This document shows positions 1-10,647 of a DNA stretch of 64,000 nucleotides, piece by piece; within the stretch, counting starts at the first letter, position 1, and each line of letters starts with the position of its first letter. This DNA is from Orobanche coerulescens (Eukaryota; Streptophyta; Magnoliopsida; Lamiales; Orobanchaceae): contig CM065803.1 of NCBI GenBank assembly GCA_033398695.1, positions 96,584,001 through 96,648,000 of the forward strand, written 5' to 3'. The translations under genes and the position numbers were made by a program. The notes beneath the pieces were generated by a model that did no database searches, had not been told where the DNA came from, and worked only from the letters and a program-made list of their open reading frames with translations.

Positions 1-605
1 AGTTGAGGACTATGATATTCGTTTGTGTGGTTTGATCGATTCGTGTATGAATCGAGGTTTCCTATGGTGTTGTTTTTTTATCGATATTGTGTTATTGAAT
101 GGATTGTATTTCATTCAAGGTTGTTCGAGTGCTTGTGATTGTCAGAGGACGCCGTTCGTCGTTCGTTGGAGGATTTCATCGCCTTCGGTTTGAGGCAAGT
201 TTTATACTTGTACTAGTCAATGAGATTAATGTTATCATATATGTGTATGAATGTGTTGTATCATTTCGAGATGTAGTCTCTTCATGATTTTCGTTGATAT
301 CAGGGGATTGTTTGATACGATACCCTTTGGAAATTATGCCAAATATTATTGTTGTTCGTTAATAGCCGGTTCAAGGCATTGAGATGCTTGTTGTTAATTT
401 TGTTGTCGATAGCCGGTTCGCGGTATCAATGTATCGATTGTTATTGTTGACTGATATTCCATTGAGATATGGTTGTGATCGTTGTTATTGATATCGATGT
501 CTTTCTATTAATATTTTATTGTCCGATTGAAGGCATTGACGTATTCGATTGTCATCTTTATCTTCGGTGGCCGATTAAAGGTACCGAGGCATTGTTATCG
601 TTGTT

Positions 606-917
606 GTTATCGATTGGTCATTCTAAGACAATCGAGGTACTGAATTGGGACTGTCAAGGATAATTCCCATCATTTGAGTCGTCGTTATCGATTAGTCATT
701 CTGAGACAATCGGGGTATTGAATTGGGATTGTCGAGGATGGTTTTCATGCATTGTGTCGTTATTATCGATTGGTCGTTCTAAGACAATCGAGGTATTGAA
801 TTGGGACTGTCGAGGATAGTTCCCATACGTTGAGTCGTTGTTATCGATTGGCCATTCGAAGGCAATCGAGGTATTTAAATTGGGACCATCGAGGATGGTG
901 CCCATCCGTGAATTATT
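606..917 (+). repeat. 78-bp tandem repeat, 4 copies, in G1 5' LTR
   Basis: The motif GTTATCGATTGGTCATTC recurs at about 606, 684, 762 and 840, each time followed by an ACAATCGAGGTA and a TTGGGACTGTCGAGGATAG type block. The period is 78 bp and copies are imperfect. The matching array in the 3' LTR starts at 6745. Confidence 0.85.
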
Positions 918-1201
918 GCTGTCGTGTTGGCCGACTCAAGGCAGCACTATCATTTTTGTGAATTTGGTAATCTTGTGATCGTTGTCGTTTGTCATTAATT
1001 GTGTTCTGGAGGCTAGTCTCGGCTAGTGCTCGATGGGTAAGTTTGGGGCTTGAACCTTCGCAGTTGGTTTCCCAACACCTACAGTTCAGTAGGTCACGGT
1101 TACTGGGTGATCTCATTATAGGTAAGTCTGGGGCTTGAACCTTCGCGGTTAGTTTCCCAGCACCCGCAACTCAGCAGGTCACGGTCATTGGATGACCTCA
1201 T

Positions 1202-1489
1202 TATGATACGGCTTCGGGCCGTGGCTTCGGCCCTCATTGTGATATGGCTTCGTGCCGTGGCTTCGACCCTCATTGTGATATGGCTTCGTGTCGTGGCTTC
1301 GGCCCTCATTGTGATACGACTTCGTGCCGTGGCTTCGGCCCTCATTGTGATACGACTTCGTGCCGTGGCTTCGGCCCTCATTGTGATACGGCTTCGTGTC
1401 GTGGCTTCGGCCCTCATTGTGATATAGCTTCGTGCTGTGGCTTCGGCCCTCATTGTGATATGGCTTCGTGCCGTTGCTTCGGCCCTCAT
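1202..1489 (+). repeat. 36-bp tandem repeat, 8 copies, in G1 5' LTR
   Basis: The unit TGTGATACGGCTTCGTGCCG plus 16 more bases repeats every 36 bp from 1202. Because 36 is a multiple of three, several frames stay open on both strands and encode 12-residue repeats, which explains the ORFs here. Degenerate units continue to about 1600. Confidence 0.9.
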
Positions 1490-2315
1490 GTGATACATCT
1501 TCAGGCTGTTTGGCTTCGGGCCATTGTGATGATTTGCAGCTTCGGCTGAGTGGCTTTCAGGCCATTGCGATAAGTGCAGCATCGGCTGAGGGCTTTTAGG
1601 TCATGTGTGATGTATTGGTGTTCCTGTTGGAGTCTTCGGGCATTGTGATTCGTATCTATTTCAACTTTGGTTTGGTATACCTTCGGGTAATTTGTTGTTG
1701 TGTTCTATATTGATGATTTGTCGTTGGTCACTTGTGTTCTAACCTGTTTAGCAGGTATTGATCGTATGCCGTGGGCATAGTGTTTCACGAATGCTCGGTT
1801 CTTACTTGGTTTGTGAGCATCTCGTATTACCATTGTTGTACCGTTTATGTTGCCTTTGGATGCATATCATGTTGTACATGTATTTGATATTCATTATCTG
1901 GATGACTGACCCCGTGGGGGCAGAACATGTTCTCATGTTTCAGGTGTTTTCGAGGAGAGAGTTGAGACACAGGGGCATCACGATGGCGACGAGGCATTCG
2001 AGCGATACTAGTCCCGATTTGTTTCGGTGTACATGTTGGACAGTCAGTTTGACGTGTTCTCCAGTTTGTCGGTTGTTGTCATTTTGAGTTATCCGAGCGA
2101 GGCTTGTGGATGTTGTATTTTTATTTTGGCCATGTAGGCCATCGTTTTCATTGAAATTCCACATCGGAATATTGTGTCGGATATCATAGTAGGGAGTGTG
2201 ATTTTCCTTGTTTGTCAGTTTAATGTATTTTAGTCGTGATCGCCTGGTGGATTTCCTGTTGTGGGGTCCACAGCTCTGTAATAACCAAATGGGATTTTGG
2301 GGGTGTTACAGAAGA

Positions 2316-2327
2316 TGGTATAAGATA
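2316..2327 (+). other. G1 primer-binding site (degenerate)
   Basis: Six bases after the LTR end is TGGTATAAGATA, aligned with the tRNA-iMet-type TGGTATCAGAGC seen intact in G4 (63507) and S1 (10532). Three mismatches suggest it no longer primes well. Confidence 0.7.
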
Positions 2328-2885
2328 AATGGGTTGTGAGATACCCTGATATGTGAGTTATGTGGCTCTATCGATGCGGTAGTAGTGGGGCTGTCAGGTT
2401 ATGACAATCTGGACAGTCGGGTTTTGTGAGTCATGATAGTTGAACGATTGTATGAGTCCTTCTTTCATCTCGTCTTCGTCAGTGAATACTAGTATTGCAA
2501 GACCTCGAAGCTTCATATGACCTGTGTAAGGACTCGATTCGCTTTTATGTTCATACATTCATTATGTCATTGATTATACATGTTTTGTTGAAACATGTAT
2601 GTGATATGTGGGGTACGATTGATTCATGAGTATTTGTTTTGGAGCGTGTGGGCTATGAATTGGCTATGATTAGCATGATTGATGTGATTGTTTATCTGTT
2701 GAGTATGTATACTCGTGTTTGGCTATTGACTTAGCATTCTGGATTGGCCGTTGAGGCGTATTTGAGCTATGATCATGATTGAACGTTATTCTTTCAGTAT
2801 GTAAAGAGGACGTGACAGAGGGGGTAAAGGCTGTAGAGCGAGCCAGAACCCATAACCTCATGGTTATGCGCGTGCGGATGTTGAG
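2328..2885 (+). other. G1 leader, no gene seen
   Basis: Untranslated leader between primer site and gag. I see no conserved ORF; the minus-strand frame at 2670-3104 is a shadow of gag and leader. Confidence 0.6.
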
Positions 2886-4109
2886 ATGGATCAGAGTTCG
2901 GCCGGTGGTTTTACCTACGCGACCGATTCTCCTTCGGGACGTCATACTCGAGAAGTCGATCAGACTGAGAGTGGACACATCGACCCGTTCTTGTTTATGA
3001 ATGGAATGATGGCCCAGATGACTCAGATGATGCAGATAGTGGAGACCATGCAGGCCTCGATGGTTCGCGGTACACTGCAGTAGGGATTCCAGGTGCCGTT
3101 TCATGGGCAGACTGGGGGTGTGAGTCAGATTGTTGGCAATATCTCTCGTCAGAGGCCACCTACTTTTGAGGGTTCATCGGAACCAGCTGACATTGTTCAT
3201 TAACTTGAATATTTTGATAAACTCTTCGACATGGTTCATTGTCCGGAAGAGACTAAGGTGGCGGTAACGGCTTACTACTTGAGTAAGGGAGGTTATTCTT
3301 GGTGGCTTTCTGTAAAACCCACCGATCGTGATTGTGTTTGGAGCGAGTTCAAGACTCTCATGTTAGAGAGGTATTATCCAGCTCCACTCCGTGAAGCCAA
3401 GTTGTCAGAGGTTTTGAACCTCGAATCTATCGTGGATGAGGGTGTTATTGTCATAACTGAGAAGTTTCAAGGACTTCTTCAGTTTGATTCTTCTGTTATC
3501 CGTACTGAGGAGGATAAGATCAAGTATTTTAGCAAGAGTCTAAACCCGCAGTTGAGGATGCAGTTGTTCAATCATAATTGTAACTCACTTGGTGAATTCA
3601 TTGAGAAGGCTCTTAGAGCAGAGCTTTTGATCAAGGAGCTTGCTCGGAAGAACCCTTCAGTCACTTCTGGTGAGAGGACTAGGATGCCGGTTCGTTCAGA
3701 GGGACATCATGCTCCGACGCCCAAGAGGTCATTTTCTAATCGTCTCAGTACTGGGAAAGCATCTTCTTCTCAGACGACGAGTTCGAGTGTTGTTTGCTTT
3801 AACTGTGATTCAGCGGGGCATATCAGTACTCGGTGTATGGTTCCAGCTTTTGTTTGTTTTCTGTGTAGGAGGCAGGGACACCTTCAGAAATACTGCAGGA
3901 GTTCTAGTGCCAGTATATCTTAAGAGATCTCACGGGCCTCGAGAGATTTTGTTACTCCAGTCCGTACTTCATCCAAGGGATCCTATCAGGCTTCGGGAGC
4001 CAGAGGTAAGGACAACCTAGGAGGAGCGAGTTCGGATTTGGGTTTTCCTCGAGTCGATGAGATCGAGGAGATCGATGATCTGGAGGATATTGATGTCGGG
4101 TACATTTGA
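2886..4109 (+). pseudogene. gag: G1 gag, single frame with three stops
   Basis: Capsid/nucleocapsid precursor that would package element RNA in the cytoplasm. One frame runs 407 codons from ATG 2886 to TGA 4107-4109, interrupted by TAG 3081, TAA 3201 and TAA 3921, with no frameshift. Residues about 115-255 show the plant Retrotrans_gag pattern (YYLSKGGYSWW, then LMLERYYP). Two CCHC zinc knuckles follow: CFNCDSAGHISTRC at 3795-3836 and CFLCRRQGHLQKYC at 3855-3896. The C terminus is an acidic tail (DEIEEIDDLEDIDVGYI) ending in its own stop, with no protease DSG motif after it, so this is a gag-only gene rather than the front of a gag-pol fusion. The stops suit C-to-T changes of Gln codons. The start is the first ATG in frame; it may be slightly upstream or downstream. 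Confidence 0.85.
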
Positions 4110-4790
4110 GATGTAGCCTTGAATTGTATTTTCCTTTCTTTGTTTTTCGGATTACTGTTTAACTTAATTAGTAATAATGTATTGTGGTTATGAACCAGTT
4201 GTCGTTGATCTATCTTGTAACGATAATATTTGATAATCTTGAGACTTGAGATTATAGATCTGTTTGATTTTATTTTCTTTGGTGTTGTACCTGAGATTTT
4301 GTGATAATCTGGGTAAACCTTGTTGTGATTCGAGACGTCAAGTCGTGAGGACTTGGGCGTGCGATTGATATGGTCCCGAGGACTATATGTGCGTTGTTGT
4401 TTTCCTTTTGTGGCGTGAGTCAGTGATTGCATGGGCGTCAGATGCCGACGAGAATGGGGAAATATACACCGATGATTGTAGACATGTACAATGGGCGGCT
4501 CCCGCAGGGTGTGTACGCCGGTGTTACAAGTCACGTGGTTGGTACGACTTTCCGGCTGGTCTCTAGTGGAGGACTCATAATTCGACTGATCTCGCACTTG
4601 GTTGAGTGTTTTATCACTTGGTTTTCGCCTTCTTCAGGAAGAGGAGATATGGGGACCCGGCGGGTTGGCCCATTTGCTCAGGCGAAGTGGTTCGCATTGA
4701 GGAGTATTCTTGGAGGTGTTGTTACCGACCCCGATGGATAGTTCATATCCCAAGTTGTGTACCCTTAGTTTCGGGGACGAAACTCTTTTT
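4110..4790 (+). other. G1 region between gag and polypurine tract, no gene
   Basis: About 680 bp where a full chromovirus would carry roughly 4 kb of pol. I find no protease, RT, integrase or chromodomain motif. The last 30 bases (GTTTCGGGGACGAAACTC) are the conserved tail found after pol in related elements, so the pol loss lies between gag and this tail. Confidence 0.65.
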
Positions 4791-4802
4791 AAGGGGGGAG
4801 TA
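4791..4802 (+). other. G1 polypurine tract
   Basis: AAGGGGGGAGTA immediately precedes the LTR start TGTAATATCC at 4803, the expected plus-strand primer. Confidence 0.85.
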
Positions 4803-5020
4803 TGTAATATCCGGGGGTAATTTTTTTCGTTTTACTGTTGTGTTGTACGTATTCATTTGGAATTATATTAGTGGTGTTGTATTTGACTGATATAATGTAT
4901 ATTGTATTGGGACATTTCGGAATCGAAATATTTATACTTGTCGTCGGTATTGTGTTGCCGATTGGATGTTGCTTGGTGAGTTTGGAGTTTGATTTATTTT
5001 AGCTAAGTATATTGGACCGA

Positions 5021-5365
5021 ACGTACGCTACATGCATAGCATTACGTACGTTAAGGGTGGCAGGTTACGTACGTTAAACTATGTTGGTTACGTACGTAAC
5101 ACAGGGTATCTGATCGCATCTGACTTTCGGCGTGTGGGGCTGAACGTGATTGGATCATGTTAGCCTTTCGAGGCAGCCAAGTCAATGATCATTACGTACG
5201 TAATGCTTATGCTAACAACGTACGTAATACATGGTTCGTCTTGAGGCAGTGAGTTATGGAAGGACTTAACGTATGCTATGTAGAGTGGATAACATACGTT
5301 AGACCTATAACGTACGTTAAGTGGGTTGTATAGCGGCCGTAATAAGGCTTTCAGATTATATATCT
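5021..5365 (+). promoter_or_regulatory. G1 U3 palindrome array and TATA-like box
   Basis: About nine copies of ACGTACGT-centred palindromes (such as TTACGTACGTTA and TTACGTACGTAA) and near variants (AACATACGTTAG, AACGTATGCTAT) lie at irregular spacing between about 5025 and 5325. A TATA-like ATTATATATC follows at about 5355. Position and shape suggest transcription-factor sites of the LTR promoter; this is inference. Confidence 0.6.
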
Positions 5366-6744
5366 TGATTTTGTATTTCATTTCTTCACGAACCAAAACC
5401 ATTTTCTCTCCCTAGAATCGTCCCTCTGGACTTGTTCTTGATACTTAGACTCTTCCAACATGATATTGGCCATCCTAACTTGGATTGGGATTTGAGGTTG
5501 GAAGCTTTTCATACTCCTTTGGTGTTTGGAGAGTTCATCTTGTTCTTCTTGGGTAAGTTCTCTTAATCTATTGTTCTTCAAGTGATATTCGAGTATGATG
5601 TTGTGGTTGTTGTTTACCTCGTGTTTTTAGTGCTTGTTGGAGGATATCATGATTCTTGATGAGTTTTTATAACTTATATTAAGAACATGATGATTATGTC
5701 TTGATGAGGAGTTGTTCTTGATGTTTTAGAATGCTTGGAGGTTATAATCATGTCTAGGAAGGGTTATGTTAAGATTGTTATATGATTAACATAGCTTTGA
5801 TATGATTATTGTTGTTGTTTGTGTTCTTGGGAGATCCTAACCATTTTTTGGTATAAGAATTATGATGAGTTATGTAATGATTATCATAATCTTGAAATGG
5901 TTGATCTAATCTTGTTGACTAATCCGAATTCATGATGAATTGGTGGAGGATTATCGTTTGGACATCATGTTTGTTGTATTGATGATGTTCTTGAGGTGTT
6001 AGTGATGATATTGGTGAGGTTATCGTTTTGGGATAATTAATATGATGTTGTTCTTAATGATTCTTGTTGAATTGCATTCACAAGTGTTAAGAACATTTGA
6101 TCATATTGATCATTGAGGTGTCGGAGGACGTTAGAATTCATAGTTGGGGACTATGATATTCGCTTGTGTGGCTTGATCGATTCGTGTATGAATCGAGGTT
6201 TCCTATGGTGTTGTTTTTTATCGATATTGTGTTATTGAATGAATTGTATTTCATTCAAGGTTGTTCGAGTGCTTGTGACTATTAGAGGACGCCGTTCGTC
6301 GTTCATTGGAGGATTTCATCGCCTTCGGTTTGAGGCAAGTTTTATACTTGAACTAGTCAATGAGATTAATGTTATCATATATGTGTATGAATGTGTTGTA
6401 TCATCTCGAGATGTAGTCTCTTCATGATTTTCATTGATATCAGGGTATTGTTTGATATGATACCCTTTGGCAATTATGCCAAATTATTGTTGTTCGTTAA
6501 TAGCCAGTTCAAGGCATTGAGATGCTTGTTGTTAATGTTGTTGTCGATAGCCGGTTCGCCGTATCAATGTATCGATTGTTATTGTTGACTGATGTTCCAT
6601 TGAGATATGGTTGTGATCGTTGTTATTGATATCGATGTGTTTCTATTAATATTTTATTGGCCGATTGAAGGCATTGACGTATTCGATTGTCATCTTTATC
6701 TTCGGTGGCCGATTAAAGGTACCGAGGCATTTGTTATCGTTGTT

Positions 6745-7056
6745 GTTATCGATTGGTCGTTCTAAGACAATCGAGGTACTGAATTGGGACTGTCAAGGAT
6801 AATTCCCATCCGTTGAGTCGTTGTTATCAATTAGTCATTCTGAGACAATCGAGGTATTGAATTGGGATTGTCGAGGACAGTTTTCATCCGTTGTGTCATT
6901 ATTATCGATTGGTCATTCTAAGACAATTGAAGTATTGAATTGGGACTGTCGAGGATAGTTCCAATACGTTGAGTCGTTGTTATCGATTGACCATTCTAAG
7001 GAAATCGAGGTATTTGAATTGAGACCATCGAGGATGGTGCCCATCCGTGAATTATT
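6745..7056 (+). repeat. 78-bp tandem repeat in G1 3' LTR
   Basis: Same array as in the 5' LTR with four units beginning at about 6745, 6823, 6901 and 6979. Confidence 0.85.
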
Positions 7057-7310
7057 GTTGTCGTGTTGGCCGACTCAAGGCGGCACTATCATTCTTGTGA
7101 ATTCGGTAATCTTGTCCTGGAGGCTAGTCTGGGCTAGTGCTCGATGGGTAAGTTTGGGGCTTGAACCTTCGCGGTTGGTTTTCCAACGCCTACAATTCAG
7201 TAGGTCAGTCACTGGGTGATCTTATTATGGGTAAGTCTGGGGCTTGAACCTTCGCGGTTAGTTTCCGAGCACCTGCAACTCAGCAAGTCACGGTCATTGG
7301 ATGACCTTAT

Positions 7311-7598
7311 TGTGATACGGCTTCGTGCCGTGGCTTCGGTCCTCATTATGATACGGCTTCATGCCGTGGCTTCAGCCCTCATTGTGATACGGCTTTGTGC
7401 CGTGGCTTCGGCCCTCATTGTGATACGGCTTCGTGCCGTGGCTTCGGCCCTCATTGTGATACGGCTTCATGCCGTAGCGTCGGCCCTCATTGTGATACGG
7501 CTTCGTGTCGTGGCTTCGGCCCTCATTGTGATACAGCTTCGTGCTGTGGCTTCGGCCCTCATTGTGATACGGCTTCGTGCCGTGACTTCGGCCCTCAT
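7311..7598 (+). repeat. 36-bp tandem repeat in G1 3' LTR
   Basis: Eight 36-bp units, the same number as in the 5' LTR, with the same degenerate flanking units to about 7700. Confidence 0.9.
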
Positions 7599-8414
7599 GT
7601 GATAGAGCTTCGGGCTATTTGGCTTCGGGCCATTGTGCTTATTTGCAGCTTCGGCTGAGTGGATTTCAATCCATTGTGACAGGTGCAGCTTCGGCTGAGG
7701 TCTTTTAGGCCATGTGTGATGTATTGGTGTTCCTGTTGGAGTCTTCGGGCATTGTGATTCATGTCTATTTCAGCTTTGGTTTGGTTTACCTTCGGGTAAT
7801 TCGTTGTTGTGTTCTATATTGTTAATTCGCCGTTGGCACTTGTTTCTAACATGTTGAGCAGGTATTGATCGTATGTTGTGGGATAGTGTTTCATGAATGC
7901 TCGGTTCTTACCTTGGTTTGTGAGCATCTCGTATTACCATTGTTGTACCGTTTATTTTGCCTTTAGATGCATATCATGTTATACATGTATTTGATATTCA
8001 TTATCTGGATGACTGACCCCATGGGGGCGGAACATGTTCTCATGTTTCAGGTGTTTGTGAGGAGAGAGTTGAGACATAGGGGCATGACGATGGCGACGAG
8101 GCATTCGAGCGATACTAGTCCCGAGTTGTTTCAGTGTACATGTTGGACAGTCAGTTTGACGTGTTCCAATTTGTCGGTTGTTATCATTTTGTGTTATCCG
8201 AGCGAGGCTCGTGGATGTTGTATTTTTATTTGGCCATGTAGGCCATCGTTGTCATTGAAATTCCACATCAGAATATTGTGTCGGATATCATATTAGAGAC
8301 TGTGATTTTCCTTGTTTGTCAGTTTAATGTATTTTAGTCGTGTTCGCCTGGTGGATTTCCTGTTGTGGGGTCCACGACACTGTAATAACCCAATGGAATT
8401 TTGGGGGTGTTACA

Positions 8415-9475
8415 TCTCTATGAAGCGATTTGTGAATTTTGTGCCTCTTTCAGACCGAACGGATACAATGTTCAACCCTTTCTCATTTGGGAGCTCTTTA
8501 GATGCTCCAGAAGCTTTGTGGTTGTCTCTTTGTTCTTTTTCAATAAGATTGTCCAGGGTTGCCTGGAGAAATGATCAAAAATAACAAGATAATATTTCTT
8601 ACCTCCGAGACTGACAAGGTCTACAAGGCCATATAGGTCCATATGCAATAAATCCAGGACCCTGTGGGTTGAGAGAAATGATTTTTTATTCCGGGATGTA
8701 CTGACTTGTTTGCATTTTTACAGGGTCCACACACATTATTCTTATGAAATGATACATCTGGCAGACCTATGACCATTCCCAGTCGTGCTAACTTATTGAG
8801 GGTCTTGAAATCGATATGAGACATCCTCTAATGCCATAACCAGCTTTAGTCTGTAGTACCTTTGGCAGTAAAACATGGTATTACAGTACCTGTAGGAATC
8901 CAATCAGCAACATACATGTCACCTGATTTGGATCCTGTAAGGACGACTTGTTTTGGTTTTGATGTCTTTCACCCTATAGATTCCTTGAAAGAATTTAATA
9001 GAGAACTGTTTATCACAGAACAGGATCACACTTAAAAGGCTATACTATAGCCCTTCAACAAACGTTACATCAGTGACTTTGAATTGCCAACAAGGAAGGT
9101 TCTTTTCCCCCTTGTTCGTCCCTTAGATTTGTCACCGAATCAGACTGCTGGACCACACTCTTCTACATAATTGGCTAACTTGTTGATAACTCATGTTATG
9201 TGCGAGAACATCCGCTGTCGAAATACCATATGTTTTCCTCCTTGATATCCTATAGATAAGTTAAGTAAATTTAGGTACCCATGGTTTGATGGATCCTTTG
9301 TGAGTGGTGCCTTTAGGTACCCAGACATGCCTTGCAGTAATCGATTTATTGTAGGTTTTCATGGGTCCTTTGTTGCAAGGTCTACATGGGGCAGACACTT
9401 ATTCATTGTATGGATGATAATTATGCATATAAAACTGAGAGTTATGGTTTGTGTAAGGTTGTTGTATATGGGAAG
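8415..9475 (-). pseudogene. pol: S0: Sirevirus-like gag/protease/pre-integrase/integrase fragment
   Basis: Read on the minus strand this parallels S1: a gag C-terminal segment (rc of 9300-9470 matches S1 at 12650-12800), a protease stretch around 9200-9240, then the pre-integrase domain with MSHIDFKTLNKLARLGMV at 8824-8770 and the CGPC zinc motif, then integrase up to a GLNIVSVRSERGTKF-like stretch. It stops abruptly at 8415 where G1 is inserted, and at 9475 where S1 is inserted. Stops and frameshifts are frequent. It is the oldest sequence on this side of the window. Confidence 0.75.
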
Positions 9476-10529
9476 TGTTAGGATAAATATTCATGTTTTG
9501 ATAATTGCCAACATACAGCAAAGAAGTCTCAAAGATGTCGGAATATTGTGAAGTATGGAAACTATTAGGATTCGTCATACAACCCATCCATACAGCAAAG
9601 AGATCTTCTACAGAGTCTATCCTACAGAGCCTACTTCATACAACATGAGAAAGAGTAAATTGGATACAACAACAAGATTGTAGGTGTTTTACTTGGGAAA
9701 AGTAAAACACATCCAACAGGACTAAAGGGAATAATGTTTAAACTATTGACATAAACATTGTTTATTCATAAAGTATTCACGATTAAAAGCAGCATTTATT
9801 GTTGATAGGACAACGTTTAATGTAGCTGGAGCGAGACAAGTCTGAACGCTATGAAGAGCATTTAGTGCTTCAGACATCTGACATTTAAGCTATAACAAGA
9901 GCAGTATATTTCGTGAGCATACAACAGTATCCAAGCGAAGAAATATACTAAGTCCTTAACGCAAACAGCACAGCATACAGTGATTGTTCATCAAAGATAC
10001 ACTACGATTACCGTTGATATTATCATCAGCCCTGTGTAAAGGAAAAATCCTTGCATATTCCGACCTGTGTGGGAAGAATAGCATTGAAGATGAAGCTTCG
10101 ATCTGTGTGAGAAGAAGTGAGTTGAAAGAGCTCAAGACAATCTATGTGAACGTCCCAAAGCTACAGTCCCTATATCAATCTGTGTGAACGATACAGAGAT
10201 AGGTTTAGTTAAAATCACGTAGTTGTGTATGTAGTGATTTTAATAAACTCTTTACTCCTGTGTGGAGGACCAGTGCACGTAGAGGGGTTTACCTCGAACC
10301 ACTTTAAACTGTGTTATTTACCTTCTGTCTGTACTGTTTTCATTCTACTGTGATTTATTAAGTATACATTGTTAAACCCTATACACATCAAGCAAACAGG
10401 AGAACTCCCAGTTGCTGTATTTACAGCAACTCACTAAATAGACTTCCGCTACGCAATTAACTTAAAAAATCGTACAGCTTATTGTATCTTTATCGTCTAA
10501 GCTGTTTACTTTATACTCTGTGGCCAACA
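9476..10529 (+). repeat. S1 5' LTR (lacks about 200 bp including TATA box)
   Basis: Begins TGTTAGGATAAATATTC and ends GTGGCCAACA. It is 1054 bp against 1266 bp for the 3' LTR. The missing part corresponds to roughly 34206-34415 of the 3' LTR, which holds the TATA box. Confidence 0.9.
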
Positions 10530-10531
10530 AG

Positions 10532-10543
10532 TGGTATCAGAGC
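10532..10543 (+). other. S1 primer-binding site
   Basis: TGGTATCAGAGC two bases after the LTR end, the standard plant copia tRNA-iMet primer site. Confidence 0.9.
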
Positions 10544-10647
10544 GGTTGATTATGAAAAGAGCAGTCAATCTTTAACTGAATCAGATCCACAAATCACTAA
10601 CATTTGAAAACTGTATTATATTTTCATCATCTTTTCTATTTCTTAAA

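Larger units (their letters stand above)
1..2310 (+). repeat. G1 5' LTR (3' two thirds)
   Basis: Base 1 aligns with base 6142 of the 3' LTR and similarity runs to GGGTGTTACA at 2310, with scattered substitutions and small indels. It contains the same 78-bp and 36-bp tandem repeats as the 3' copy. Apparent reading frames in it follow the repeats and are not genes. Confidence 0.9.
1..8414 (+). mobile_element. G1: gag-only Ty3/gypsy LTR retrotransposon (5' end outside window)
   Basis: Two copies of one long sequence (1-2310 and 6142-8414) flank a short internal region holding a primer site, one gag gene and a polypurine tract, but no protease, RT, RNase H or integrase. The termini are TGTAATATCC and GGGTGTTACA. 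The sequence before the 3' LTR (4770-4802, a GGGGACGAAACT motif followed by a purine run) is the usual end of plant chromoviruses. About 1.34 kb of the 5' LTR lies before the window. This architecture matches the non-autonomous TR-GAG class, which relies on pol from relatives. The base after the element (8415) is inside an older copia fragment, so G1 is an insertion; its TSD cannot be checked here. Confidence 0.85.
4803..8414 (+). repeat. G1 3' LTR, 3.6 kb
   Basis: Starts TGTAATATCC after the polypurine tract and ends GGGTGTTACA. From 6142 it matches window positions 1-2310. It holds a palindrome array and a TATA-like box near its 5' end and two tandem arrays in its second half. Confidence 0.9.

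Noticed and set aside
1188..1582. Overlapping ORFs of 79-160 codons on both strands with 12-residue repeats
   Set aside because: They follow from the 36-bp non-coding LTR repeat, whose period is divisible by three; the same happens in the 3' LTR at 7216-7658.
606..1600. CRISPR-like array
   Set aside because: Units are directly adjacent with no unique spacers, in a plant retrotransposon LTR.
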